From NCBI GenBank assembly GCA_016177705.1, contig JACOUT010000009.1:335519-399518 (forward strand): a stretch of DNA of 64,000 bases, read 5' to 3'. The position numbers and the translations under genes were made by a program. The notes below the pieces were generated by a model that ran no database searches, had not been told where the DNA came from, and worked only from the letters and a program-made list of their open reading frames with translations. Below, piece after piece: positions 16,087-24,082 of the stretch (position 1 is the stretch's first letter; every line of letters begins with the position of its first letter). This DNA is from Deltaproteobacteria bacterium (lineage in GTDB: Bacteria; Myxococcota; UBA727; VGSZ01).

Positions 16087-17868
16087 TCAAGGGTCGATGC
16101 AGTCGATGGCGGGATCGAATTCGGTCGCGGGCTTGAAGGCCTCACGCGGCAGGATCATCTTGCCGTTGGCCGGGTCCTTCAGCCTCTTGGTTGCGTCGAA
16201 GCGTGCGCGTGCACAGGCGAGCCGCGCCACGCCGGGCTCGTTCGGCTGATCGAACGGGTTCTCGGTGACCTCGAAGATGATGCGGTTTTCGGCGAGCGCC
16301 ATCTGCCCACCGCCGAGCCCCGAGTCTTGCACGTTGCCGGCGGCGTCGGGCACCGGCGCCTCGGCGCCCTCGGTGGTGGCGAGCGCGACGTTCGATACGC
16401 TGAACTCGTAGCACATGGTCGAGCCTTCGAGCCCAAGCTCGGTCACCTTGTAGCGATAGGCATGCTCCGACAGCTCGACCACGTCGTCGGTGTCGACCCG
16501 TGAGTGTGCGCGCATCTCGCCCGCGTTGTTGACGCCGTCGAAGTCGACGTCGAGGAAGGTGTCGGGCAGGCTCGGGTTGCTGCCGTACAGGATCTCGATG
16601 CCGTCGCCGAAGCCGTCGTTGTCGCTGTCGTAGGTGTCCTTCAGCACGCCGAAGAAGATCTCCTCGCAGTCGCGCAGACCATCGCCGTCGTTGTCGAGGC
16701 GGTCGGTGTCGCCGGCGCAGTCGGCGTCCGTCGGATCGAGCGGGTCGAGTCCCGAGGTCTTAAGAGTGTGCTCGAGCAGGTCGGAGAAGCCGTCGCCGTC
16801 CGTGTCCTGCTGCGCCGGATCCATGCCGGCCAGCGCCTCCACCTGGTCGCTGACGCTGTCGCCGTCGGAGTCGATGATGCCGAGCGCCAACGTCGGGTCG
16901 TCCGAGCGCACGCGCGGGTCGACGCCGAGCGCGGCCGAGAAGGGGCGCGCGTTGATGTTGTTGGCCGTGAAGTTCTTCATCGCATACACGCGCTTGAACG
17001 ACGTGAAGTCGACGAACAGGAAGTTGATGGCCTCGCCGGAGGAGAAGTCGCGGAACACGCCGAGGCCCTTTTTGGCCATGCCGCGCATGAAGGTGGAGCC
17101 ACAGGCCTTCACCTCGGTGACGGTCTCGGGCGCGGCCGCGAAGGCGGCGTTGAACGACAGCTCGCGCACGTCGTACTGCTCGGCAAGATCGAGGAACTGC
17201 TGGATCAGGATGTCGACGTCTTCCACCACGTCGACCGACATGTTGGGCGGCTCGCCGGTCATCTCCCAATAGGCCGCGTCTTCGCAGGTGTCCTCGGGAT
17301 CGAAGCGGCTGTCGTTGTCGGGGATGCCGTCGGACAAGAAGAAGATGACGTAGCGCGCGTTCTGCAAATCATTCGGCTCCTGCAGCGCCAGGTCGGTGGC
17401 CATGGTGCTGACGGCGGTCTGCAGCGCGAGCACGAAGTCGGTGGTGCCGCCGGCAAACGCGATGTCACCGACGCGCTGCAAGGCCTCGAGCGGCGGCGCG
17501 AAGCCCGGCTGGCAGTCGGTGTCCGGGTCGTAAGAGGCGCAGCGCTCGGTGAGCACACGGTTGCCGGCGCCGAACACCTGGATGGCGATCTCGACACCAG
17601 GCTGGTCCTTGGTCAGCTCGATGACGTCGAGCACGGCGTCGAGCCGGGTCAGGTTCGGATCGGTCGCGTTCATCGACTGGCTGGTGTCGATGAGGAAGTA
17701 GATCTTGACCGGGAAGTCCAGCTCGTCGGGGTCGGTGGTGCAGAAGCTACCGGTCACCTGCAGCTTGTTGTCCGCGCGCTCCACGTCGGGAGGCGGCACC
17801 GGCTCGAGCTGCGCGTCGGAGCACGCGCCGATGAGCAGCAACGTGGCGGCGAGCGACAGAATTCTCAT
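16087..17868 (-). CDS. VWA-domain surface lipoprotein with calcium-type repeats (paralogue 2)
   Basis: 593 residues. The start ATG shares one base with the upstream stop. The lipobox is LIGAC (Cys16). A VWA domain begins at VKIYFLIDTSQSM (about residues 50-300), with the MIDAS Asp-x-Ser-x-Ser present. It is followed by four or five Asp-rich TSP3-like segments (DSDGDSVSDQVEALAG, DTDGDGFSDLLEHTL, DSDNDGFGDGIEILYG), then a C-terminal domain ending ARARFDATKRLKDPANGKMI. That last block matches the C-terminus of the next gene upstream (VQYAAPSFKDPATGKIVI), so the two are tandem paralogues. It is expected on the cell surface, binding Ca2+ and a ligand. Confidence 0.85.
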   Translation of the reverse strand: MRILSLAATLLLIGACSDAQLEPVPPPDVERADNKLQVTGSFCTTDPDELDFPVKIYFLIDTSQSMNATDPNLTRLDAVLDVIELTKDQPGVEIAIQVFGAGNRVLTERCASYDPDTDCQPGFAPPLEALQRVGDIAFAGGTTDFVLALQTAVSTMATDLALQEPNDLQNARYVIFFLSDGIPDNDSRFDPEDTCEDAAYWEMTGEPPNMSVDVVEDVDILIQQFLDLAEQYDVRELSFNAAFAAAPETVTEVKACGSTFMRGMAKKGLGVFRDFSSGEAINFLFVDFTSFKRVYAMKNFTANNINARPFSAALGVDPRVRSDDPTLALGIIDSDGDSVSDQVEALAGMDPAQQDTDGDGFSDLLEHTLKTSGLDPLDPTDADCAGDTDRLDNDGDGLRDCEEIFFGVLKDTYDSDNDGFGDGIEILYGSNPSLPDTFLDVDFDGVNNAGEMRAHSRVDTDDVVELSEHAYRYKVTELGLEGSTMCYEFSVSNVALATTEGAEAPVPDAAGNVQDSGLGGGQMALAENRIIFEVTENPFDQPNEPGVARLACARARFDATKRLKDPANGKMILPREAFKPATEFDPAIDCIDP

Positions 17869-20033
17869 CAGCGCACCTCGAGCCCGCGGCAGAACGGCTC
17901 GCCGTTCGCGTCGCGCGCGCCGGAGAGATGGAAGGCCGAGCCATAGTAGAGCTGATTGTCCGCGGATGGCGGCGGCGCGATGGCGAGCTGCACATCCGGC
18001 AACGACAAGTCGTAGAAGGCGTCGTTCTCGATGACGATCTTGCCGGTCGCCGGATCCTTGAAGCTCGGCGCCGCGTACTGCACGCGCACGCAGGCGACGC
18101 GCAGCTCCATGCGCCCGGTGGGGTTCTCCGCAGGCGCCTCGGCGATCCAGACCGCGATGTCGTTGTAGCCGCGCCGGCCCTGCGCGCGGCGCGGCGCCGT
18201 CGACGCCAGGTGCAGGCCACGGGTGATGCTGGTGTAGCAGACGCGGCCATCCTCGGTCGCGCCCTCCTCGACCAGCTCGTAGCGCACGGCGTCCTCCTCG
18301 CGGTCGGCGTCGGGAACCAGCGGGTCGGTGCCCTTGCGCACCTCGGCGGTGTTCTGCACGCCGTCGAAGTCGTCGTCACGTCCGGACTCGTTCTCGATCG
18401 GATCGAGGCCGAGCCGCACCTCGACGCCGTCGGGCACGGTGTCGCCGTCGGTGTCGCCCACCTTCGGGTTGGTGTCGAGGATGAACTCCTCGCAACCGTT
18501 CAGCCCGTCGCCGTCGTCGTCTTCGCGATCGACGCCCGTGGGATCGAAGTAGGGGCAGGGGTCCAGCGGCAGCCCCGTGTAGCGCGGATCGAAGCCGATG
18601 TTGGCGCGCTCCTGCTCGATGCCGTCCTCCCAGCCGTCACCCGGCAGCCCCGTGCACGCGGCGGAGGCCGGGTTCGGGTTGCACGGATCGCTCGCGTCGG
18701 GGTCGAGCAGCGCGTTGGCGTCGTCGAAGCCGTCAACGTCTTGGTCAACGACGTCGGCCTGCAGCGGCTCGTCGAGCCGGTCGCTGTCGGCGATGACCGC
18801 GTTGGTGCCGAGCAGGAATTCCTCCTCGTCGTCGAGCCCGTCCCCGTCCGAGTCGGCTCGATACGTGACGACGGTCGGGTCGCCGCCGGGCGGCAGCGCG
18901 TTCAGGTTGGTGGCGAAGGTCGACACCAGCGAGTAGCCCGACTTGAGCGAGGTGAAGTTGAAGGAGAGGAAGTCGATCTCGCCCGCGTTCTCGAAGTCGC
19001 GGTACTGGCCGCCGCCGATTTGCGCCAGGCTCATCAGCAGGCTCTCCGAGCGGCACTTGTTGAGGCGGTAGATCTCCTTGACCGCGTCGGGAAGCTGCGA
19101 GTCGAACAACAGCGCGGTGTTGATCTGGAGCTGGCCGACGCCGAACTCCTCGCCCAGCTCGACGATGTCCTCGACCAGGCCCTCGATCTGATAGGTGCGG
19201 TTGTAGTTGCCCTCGAGCTCGAGGTCGTTGAGCGCCGACAAGACGTCGTCGCCGTAGTTCGGGGTCGGCATCGACGAGCCCGCCGGCGACTGACCGAGCA
19301 CGACGTCGGAGACGTTGTCCTGGAACTGGTCGAGGTAGTCCGACTCGTTGCACAGGTCGAGCTCGCTCTCGTCCTCGCAGTAGCGGCGGCCGGGCTGCGG
19401 CGCCTCCCAGGCCTCGAGCGGGCAGTTGTAGGGGTTCGAGCCGAGCGTGCCGACCGTTTCGTCGGCCGAGGAGCAGCAGCGCGGGTCGGGCGCGCCGTCG
19501 GAGAAGAAGATGACGATGTACTTGGTGCGCGCGCGCTCGGCCGGCGCCGTGCGCAGCATGTCGATCAAGAGGTGCTGCTGCACCGCCGACCACGCGCCGT
19601 GGTAGTCGGTGGCGACGTCCTTGATCTGCAAGAACGGCGGCTCCTGCCAATCGGCCGCGGGGATGAACATCGGGTCCGAGGTCGGGTCACCAACCGGCGG
19701 GTCGAGGTAGATGTTGGAGCCGAAGCCCATGGTCGAGACCAGCACGTCCTCTTGCGTGGCGAGCGCGCTCATCAGCTCGCGCACCGCGTTAACGCGCAGG
19801 CCGGGCTGATCGGTGAACTGCATCGAGCCCGAGGTGTCGACGACGAGCAGCAGCTTGACCGGGAAGACGATGTCGGCGGACGGTCGGGTGCAGAAGTGCG
19901 TCTCGATCTCGAGCAGGTCGTCGACGGCGTCGGGCTCGGGCTCAATCACCGGCACCAGCTTCTGGTTGGTGCAGGCCAGGGAGGCAACGAGCGCGAGCGG
20001 CAGGAGCAGGGCGACGCGACGCAGCGAACGCAT
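17868..20033 (-). CDS. VWA-domain surface lipoprotein with calcium-type repeats (paralogue 1)
   Basis: 721 residues, started at the ATG with GGGAGG five bases upstream and a lipoprotein signal ending VASLAC (Cys21). The frame remains open upstream but lacks signal features. The VWA domain starts at VKLLLVVDTSGSMQF and has a large Cys-containing insertion (CCSSADETVG, CPLEAWEAPQPGRRYC). TSP3-like repeats follow (DSDGDGLDDEEEFLLG, DDDGDGLNGCEEFIL, DTDGDTVPDGVEVRLG). A C-terminal domain is shared with the downstream paralogue. It is the first gene of a four-gene minus-strand operon reaching 12988. The promoter must lie between 20034 and the terminator at 20162-20196. Confidence 0.85.
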   Translation of the reverse strand: MRSLRRVALLLPLALVASLACTNQKLVPVIEPEPDAVDDLLEIETHFCTRPSADIVFPVKLLLVVDTSGSMQFTDQPGLRVNAVRELMSALATQEDVLVSTMGFGSNIYLDPPVGDPTSDPMFIPAADWQEPPFLQIKDVATDYHGAWSAVQQHLLIDMLRTAPAERARTKYIVIFFSDGAPDPRCCSSADETVGTLGSNPYNCPLEAWEAPQPGRRYCEDESELDLCNESDYLDQFQDNVSDVVLGQSPAGSSMPTPNYGDDVLSALNDLELEGNYNRTYQIEGLVEDIVELGEEFGVGQLQINTALLFDSQLPDAVKEIYRLNKCRSESLLMSLAQIGGGQYRDFENAGEIDFLSFNFTSLKSGYSLVSTFATNLNALPPGGDPTVVTYRADSDGDGLDDEEEFLLGTNAVIADSDRLDEPLQADVVDQDVDGFDDANALLDPDASDPCNPNPASAACTGLPGDGWEDGIEQERANIGFDPRYTGLPLDPCPYFDPTGVDREDDDGDGLNGCEEFILDTNPKVGDTDGDTVPDGVEVRLGLDPIENESGRDDDFDGVQNTAEVRKGTDPLVPDADREEDAVRYELVEEGATEDGRVCYTSITRGLHLASTAPRRAQGRRGYNDIAVWIAEAPAENPTGRMELRVACVRVQYAAPSFKDPATGKIVIENDAFYDLSLPDVQLAIAPPPSADNQLYYGSAFHLSGARDANGEPFCRGLEVR

Positions 20034-20161
20034 GGATGCCTCCCAACGAGGACGACGGAACTGTACCACGGAGCTCGAGCACTGACGGTGGCGCCCCGTT
20101 CCGCTGATGTTCAATTGCACGTTCGGTGCCGTCGGCGGCGCGCGACGCCACGTCGAGCGAG

Positions 20162-20196
20162 ACAAAAAAGAACGAGGCCCCCTTTCGGGGGCCTCG
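20162..20196 (-). terminator. Rho-independent terminator
   Basis: A perfect 10-bp stem (20173-20182 paired with 20187-20196) with a 4-base loop is followed on the minus strand by TTCTTTTTTG. It lies 22 bases after the stop of the MYXO-CTERM gene and insulates it from the VWA operon downstream. Confidence 0.93.
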
Positions 20197-20217
20197 CTCC
20201 GGAGGAGGCTCTCTCGT

Positions 20218-21504
20218 CTAGCGCCGGCGGCGGCGCACGATGGCGAGGAGGCCGAAGAGCACGCCGGCCGCCGCCGTGCTGCCGGGCATCGCGCCGCAGG
20301 CGAAGGAGGGCAGGGCCTCACCGGTCACGCTGACGGTCACGCGGCTGGTGTTCGCCTTGGCGTCCGGGTAGTCGGCGTCGGGCCACACCAGCTCGCCGCG
20401 AAGCTCGAGGACGTAGTCGCCGGGGACGCGCGCCGAGAACATCGCCTTCTTGTCGTTCTCGAAGCGGTACTGCGGGCTCTGACCGGAGAAGCTGACCGAG
20501 CCCACCGGGTTCTCGATGCTGTAGTCGCCATCCGCGGGCTGCTCGACGACGGTCCAGGTGTACTTGACCGGGGTGTCGAAGCGGTTGGCGAACACGGGCA
20601 TCTCGACGGCGTCACCGGTCTCGACGGCGCGCGGGCGGCCGGCGTGCACGGCGAAGGGGTCGGCCGGGTCGAGGCAGCTCTGGCTGTCGGTGACGACGTA
20701 GCAGAGGCGGTCGTCGCACGCGTCGCCGAGGAAGTCCTGGTCGATGTCGCCCTGGGCGGCGTTCGGCAGGTTGGCGCAGTTGTCCATGGTGTTGTCGAGG
20801 CCGTCGTTGTCGCGGTCGTTGTCGCACGCGTCGCCCGTGCCGTCGGCGTCGCCGTCGCCCTGGTCGGCGTTCGGCATCGCGATGCAGTTGTCGAACACGT
20901 CCTCGAGGTTGTCGCGGTCTTGGTCGGGGAAGCAGACCGCGTCGATGGAGCGGGCGCCGTCGCACTGGCCCTCGAAGCGCAGCGGGCAGTTGTCGATCGC
21001 GTCATCGCAGTTGTCGCCGTCGTCGTTGATGTCGCAGGCGTTGCCGATGCCGTCGGTGTCGAGATCCTCGAGCGCCGGGTTCGGCACCAGGATGCAGTTG
21101 TCGCCCAGGTTCTGGATCAGGTCGCCGTCGGCGTCGTCGTCGCAGGCGTCGCCCATGGCGTCGGCGTCCGAGTCGGCGAGGTCGAAGTTCGCCGAGGCGG
21201 GGCAGTTGTCGCAGTCGTCGCCGCGCACGTCGCCGTCGCCGTCGGCCTGGGTCGGGTTGAACGCGAAGGGACAGTTGTCGAAGTCGTCCTCGATGCCGTC
21301 GTCATCGAAGTCGTCGGCGTACTGGTAGGTGTCGCCCTGGTCGGTGAACGCGATCAGGATGGAACAGCCGCAGCCGCAGCCGCAGCCGCCACCGCTCTGC
21401 TCGGGGGTACCGCACAGGCCGCCGGTGCACTCACCGTTGTCCTGGGCGAACGCTGCCAACGACAGCGTCAAAGTGGCGAAAACCGTGAAGATGATCTTTT
21501 GCAT
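20218..21504 (-). CDS. TSP3-repeat protein with MYXO-CTERM-like sorting tail
   Basis: 428 residues with strong GGAGGAGG before the ATG. A Sec signal peptide (cleaved near AFA-Q) is followed by a Cys/Gly cluster (GGGCGCGCGCS). About eight thrombospondin type 3-like repeats follow, of the form DxDxDGxxDxxDNCP (about residues 60-260). A beta-domain (about 290-400) comes next. The tail is ACGAMPG, a hydrophobic helix of about 15 residues and a final run of five Arg. Cys-Gly, helix and Arg cluster is the MYXO-CTERM plan, processed and lipidated in Myxococcota by rhombosortase/myxosortase-type enzymes. The protein is therefore predicted to be anchored at the outer surface. No sorting enzyme is in the window. 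Confidence 0.88.
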   Translation of the reverse strand: MQKIIFTVFATLTLSLAAFAQDNGECTGGLCGTPEQSGGGCGCGCGCSILIAFTDQGDTYQYADDFDDDGIEDDFDNCPFAFNPTQADGDGDVRGDDCDNCPASANFDLADSDADAMGDACDDDADGDLIQNLGDNCILVPNPALEDLDTDGIGNACDINDDGDNCDDAIDNCPLRFEGQCDGARSIDAVCFPDQDRDNLEDVFDNCIAMPNADQGDGDADGTGDACDNDRDNDGLDNTMDNCANLPNAAQGDIDQDFLGDACDDRLCYVVTDSQSCLDPADPFAVHAGRPRAVETGDAVEMPVFANRFDTPVKYTWTVVEQPADGDYSIENPVGSVSFSGQSPQYRFENDKKAMFSARVPGDYVLELRGELVWPDADYPDAKANTSRVTVSVTGEALPSFACGAMPGSTAAAGVLFGLLAIVRRRRR

Positions 21505-21853
21505 CTGGTGCCTCCTCCTGGCGGACGACTACAAAGCGAGAACCGGGCCAACCTCGGGCGCAACCGCGGTCTTGTGAGAAAACAGCAGCTTGCACGTGAA
21601 GCTCGCAGCGACTGTGGTCTGGTTGTGGAGCCGAGTCATCATTCGCGCATCCGGTTGGGGAGTCCACTCTACGCCGAGACTGTGGAGTCGAGTCACCTGC
21701 AGGCGGCGCATGAGACAGCGCACACCATCCGACACGCGAGCGTTGCGCACCCCGCTTGGTGCGCAGCGCACCTGGCCGCCATGCTCGCAAGCGGGCGTCT
21801 CTGCCAGCGGGCGCTGGGAGAAGGGCGTCGCGCTTGCATGGTACAAGTCCACC
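21505..21853. other. Divergent intergenic region with repeats and hairpin
   Basis: This 349-base gap separates the MYXO-CTERM gene (minus) from the BNR-like lipoprotein gene (plus). It contains two direct copies of TGTGGAGYCGAGTCA (21624-21638 and 21681-21695, start-to-start 57 bases). An 8-bp perfect inverted repeat (21744-21751 with 21758-21765, 6-base loop) also lies within it. No convincing coding sequence is present. The repeats are candidate regulator sites shared by the two divergent genes. Confidence 0.45.
21535..21551 (-). promoter_or_regulatory. Possible sigma-54 (-24/-12) promoter of the MYXO-CTERM gene
   Basis: Reading the minus strand, TTGGCCC is followed by TCGCTTT with exactly 10 bases between the GG and GC dinucleotides, as in the -24/-12 consensus. 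It would place the start of transcription about 20 bases before the ATG, leaving room for GGAGGAGG. GG-N10-GC occurs often by chance in GC-rich DNA, so confidence is low. Confidence 0.25.
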
Positions 21854-23269
21854 ATGCGCGTCCTCCCTCGTCTCGCAATCGTCGCTCCTCTCGCGCTCGC
21901 GTCGCTCGTGCTGCCGGCTTGCCCCGAGCAGCCCGCCGAAGGCGAAGGTGAGGGAGAGGAGGGTGAGGGCGAGGGTGAGCCGTCGGCGGTAATGGCGCTG
22001 CTCGAGACGCACCTGGTCGACACCGACGTCGACGTCGCCATCACGGCCGGCTTCGCGCTCGCGCTGCGCCCCGACGGTCGCTTCGCCGTCGCCTATGGCA
22101 GAAACCAATCCGCCAACACCGTCGAGTGCAACCAGTTCGGCGGCGGCACCATCACGGTCGACGCGTGGGATCTGGTGGTGGTCGACGAGCAGGCGGACGG
22201 CACCTTCAGGACGCGCGTGGTCGACAGCGTGCCGCCGATGCCCGCCGCCGTCGTCGACGTAGCCGCCGACCCGACCTCGGGCGCGCTCATCCTCGCCTAC
22301 ACCGGCGGCGATCCGGCCAACGGCGCGTGTCAGGGCAGCGACCTGCGCCTGGCCGTCGAGAGCGGCGACACCTTCACGCTCTCGACCATCAACGCCAACG
22401 CACCCACCGGCGCGCCCTGCCGCGAGGTGGTGACGCAGCAGGTGTGCAACCAGGGCGACTGCGTCGGCAAGAACCCGGGCGTCGCGGTCGGCGCCGACGG
22501 CAACGTGGCCATCACCTGGATCGACGAGCACTTCTGTTTCGGCGACACCGACATCTACAAGTCCGACCTCGAGATCGCGACCGGGCCGACCGGCGGCCTC
22601 GCGCTCAACAGCGTCGCTACGGAGACGGGCTCGGGCTGGAACAACACGGTGACCATCGCCGACGACGGTTCGGTGCTGGTGGCCTACCAGACCCTCGGCA
22701 ACACCACCGTCTATGACGACCCCGTGGCCGGCACTGGTCCCGCGCACGACGTGCCGGACGGCATCTACGCGTCGGTGTCGCAGGCCGACGGCACCTTCAA
22801 CGAGGTGCTGCTGTTCGAGCGCGCCTCCACCACCAGCCGCGTCGCCACCGCGCACCGCGGCGGCTCGGGCTACTACGTCGCGTGGCAGGACCAGGGCACC
22901 GACCAGCTCCTTCTCTACAACAGCGTCGACAACGGGGAGACGTGGACGCCCGGCTTCATCGAGCAGACCGGCAACACCGGCAAAGACCCGGCGATCGCCT
23001 TCCTCTCCGACGGCACCTTCGTGGCCGCGTATGGGCACTGCAAGGACCGGGACGACGGCACGCAGTTCTGCTCGCAGGCGCAAGACGGCGTGCGCATCGC
23101 CTTCCGCGAGCCCGGCGGCGCCTTCATCCGCACCACCTTCACCGGTGACGACGAGGACACTGACGGCACCAACGTCGACATGGCGGTCGCGGCCGACGAC
23201 ACCGTGGTGGTGCTGTCGTTCAACGCCTCCACCTCGCGCGTCGTGGTGCAGCGCTTCCAGAAACAGTAA
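21854..23269 (+). CDS. Surface lipoprotein with Gly-Glu linker and BNR/sialidase-like beta repeats
   Basis: 471 residues from an ATG with no clear Shine-Dalgarno. The signal ends LVLPAC. The mature N-terminus is Cys-Pro-Glu then a Gly/Glu tract (EGEGEGEEGEGEGE). The remaining 430 residues repeat short beta-blade-like units ending in motifs such as GNVAITWIDE, GSVLVAYQT, GYYVAWQD and GTFVAAYGHC. This pattern is seen in BNR/Asp-box and propeller-type proteins. No catalytic residues of a sialidase are recognisable. It is followed 11 bases later by a small lipoprotein gene. It is likely a propeller-fold binding protein displayed at the outer surface. Confidence 0.75.
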   Translation: MRVLPRLAIVAPLALASLVLPACPEQPAEGEGEGEEGEGEGEPSAVMALLETHLVDTDVDVAITAGFALALRPDGRFAVAYGRNQSANTVECNQFGGGTITVDAWDLVVVDEQADGTFRTRVVDSVPPMPAAVVDVAADPTSGALILAYTGGDPANGACQGSDLRLAVESGDTFTLSTINANAPTGAPCREVVTQQVCNQGDCVGKNPGVAVGADGNVAITWIDEHFCFGDTDIYKSDLEIATGPTGGLALNSVATETGSGWNNTVTIADDGSVLVAYQTLGNTTVYDDPVAGTGPAHDVPDGIYASVSQADGTFNEVLLFERASTTSRVATAHRGGSGYYVAWQDQGTDQLLLYNSVDNGETWTPGFIEQTGNTGKDPAIAFLSDGTFVAAYGHCKDRDDGTQFCSQAQDGVRIAFREPGGAFIRTTFTGDDEDTDGTNVDMAVAADDTVVVLSFNASTSRVVVQRFQKQ

Positions 23270-23280
23270 TTGAGGGTGCC

Positions 23281-23772
23281 ATGAACACCAGGCTCATCGT
23301 CACGGCGGCGCTCTCGCTGCTCGCCAGCGCCTGCCCGCCGCCGCCCAACTTCCTCGACGGCTCAATCAAAGAGTCGCATGACCTGTCCTTCGACCTGGTC
23401 GAGGTGCGTTTTTTTCCCGAGCAAGCGATGTTCGAGGTCGCGTACTTCAAGGAGCTGTCCGAGGACGGCTCCACCGGCGTCGACACCGTGGCCAAGCTGG
23501 TGTTCGCCCAGCCCGAAGGCGGCGTGGTCGTCGACCAGGCGATCCCGCTCGACCCGGCGCGCGACGTGCTCGAGCGCGTCACCGCCGATCAGGACGTGTT
23601 CCCGGGCCTGCGCGAGGGCGAGGTCACGTTCTCGGCGGCGGCGACGGTGGGCGAGACCACCGCCGGCGAATTCTCGACGACGTTCACGAACGGCAAGACG
23701 CTCAACGGCGCCTTCGAGGGCGAGCTGCTCTCGTGCTCCTTCGACAGCGACGACGTCTGCGGCGGCGGCTGA
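23281..23772 (+). CDS. Small hypothetical lipoprotein
   Basis: 163 residues with GAGGGTG before the ATG, 11 bases after the BNR-like gene, so probably cotranscribed. The signal peptide ends ASAC, followed by a Pro-rich start (PPPPN). The mature part is predicted mostly beta, rich in Val/Glu/Thr, with two Cys near the C-terminus (LLSCSFDSDDVCGGG) that could form a disulphide. I recognise no family. It probably partners the upstream propeller-like lipoprotein. Confidence 0.7.
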   Translation: MNTRLIVTAALSLLASACPPPPNFLDGSIKESHDLSFDLVEVRFFPEQAMFEVAYFKELSEDGSTGVDTVAKLVFAQPEGGVVVDQAIPLDPARDVLERVTADQDVFPGLREGEVTFSAAATVGETTAGEFSTTFTNGKTLNGAFEGELLSCSFDSDDVCGGG

Positions 23773-24082
23773 GCCGAGACGCAGGGCGTCACGACCGGGG
23801 TGACGGGGAGGCACCTCGACGGACATCGACCCACAGGTAGGCTTCCACCCGAGGTCGGACCCGCGGTAACTTGCCGCGATCTGGAGGATTGACGTGGCGA
23901 ACGCCACGGCCCGTGTGGTCTACTGCCGGGCGTCGCAGACCACAGCGGCTCGCTGCGGCCGCACCCGTCCCCAGAAGCGAGCTCACGGTTGCACAGCATT
24001 GAATGAGAACTGGCTAGGAGAGCGGACACCGAGAGAAGCGACATTGAGAGGCTGCATGAGAAACGCACATTCGGAGGGAAAC
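23773..24082 (+). other. Intergenic leader before the Cys-module lipoprotein
   Basis: 310 bases without a supported gene. An open frame continues upstream from the next gene but has no signal or family features. It contains a spaced inverted repeat GTGGTCT/AGACCAC (around 23914-23942). A weak TTGCAC element lies near 23983, followed about 17 bases later by GGCTAG; this could be a promoter but is unconvincing. An alternative start ATG for the next gene lies at 24056. Confidence 0.35.
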
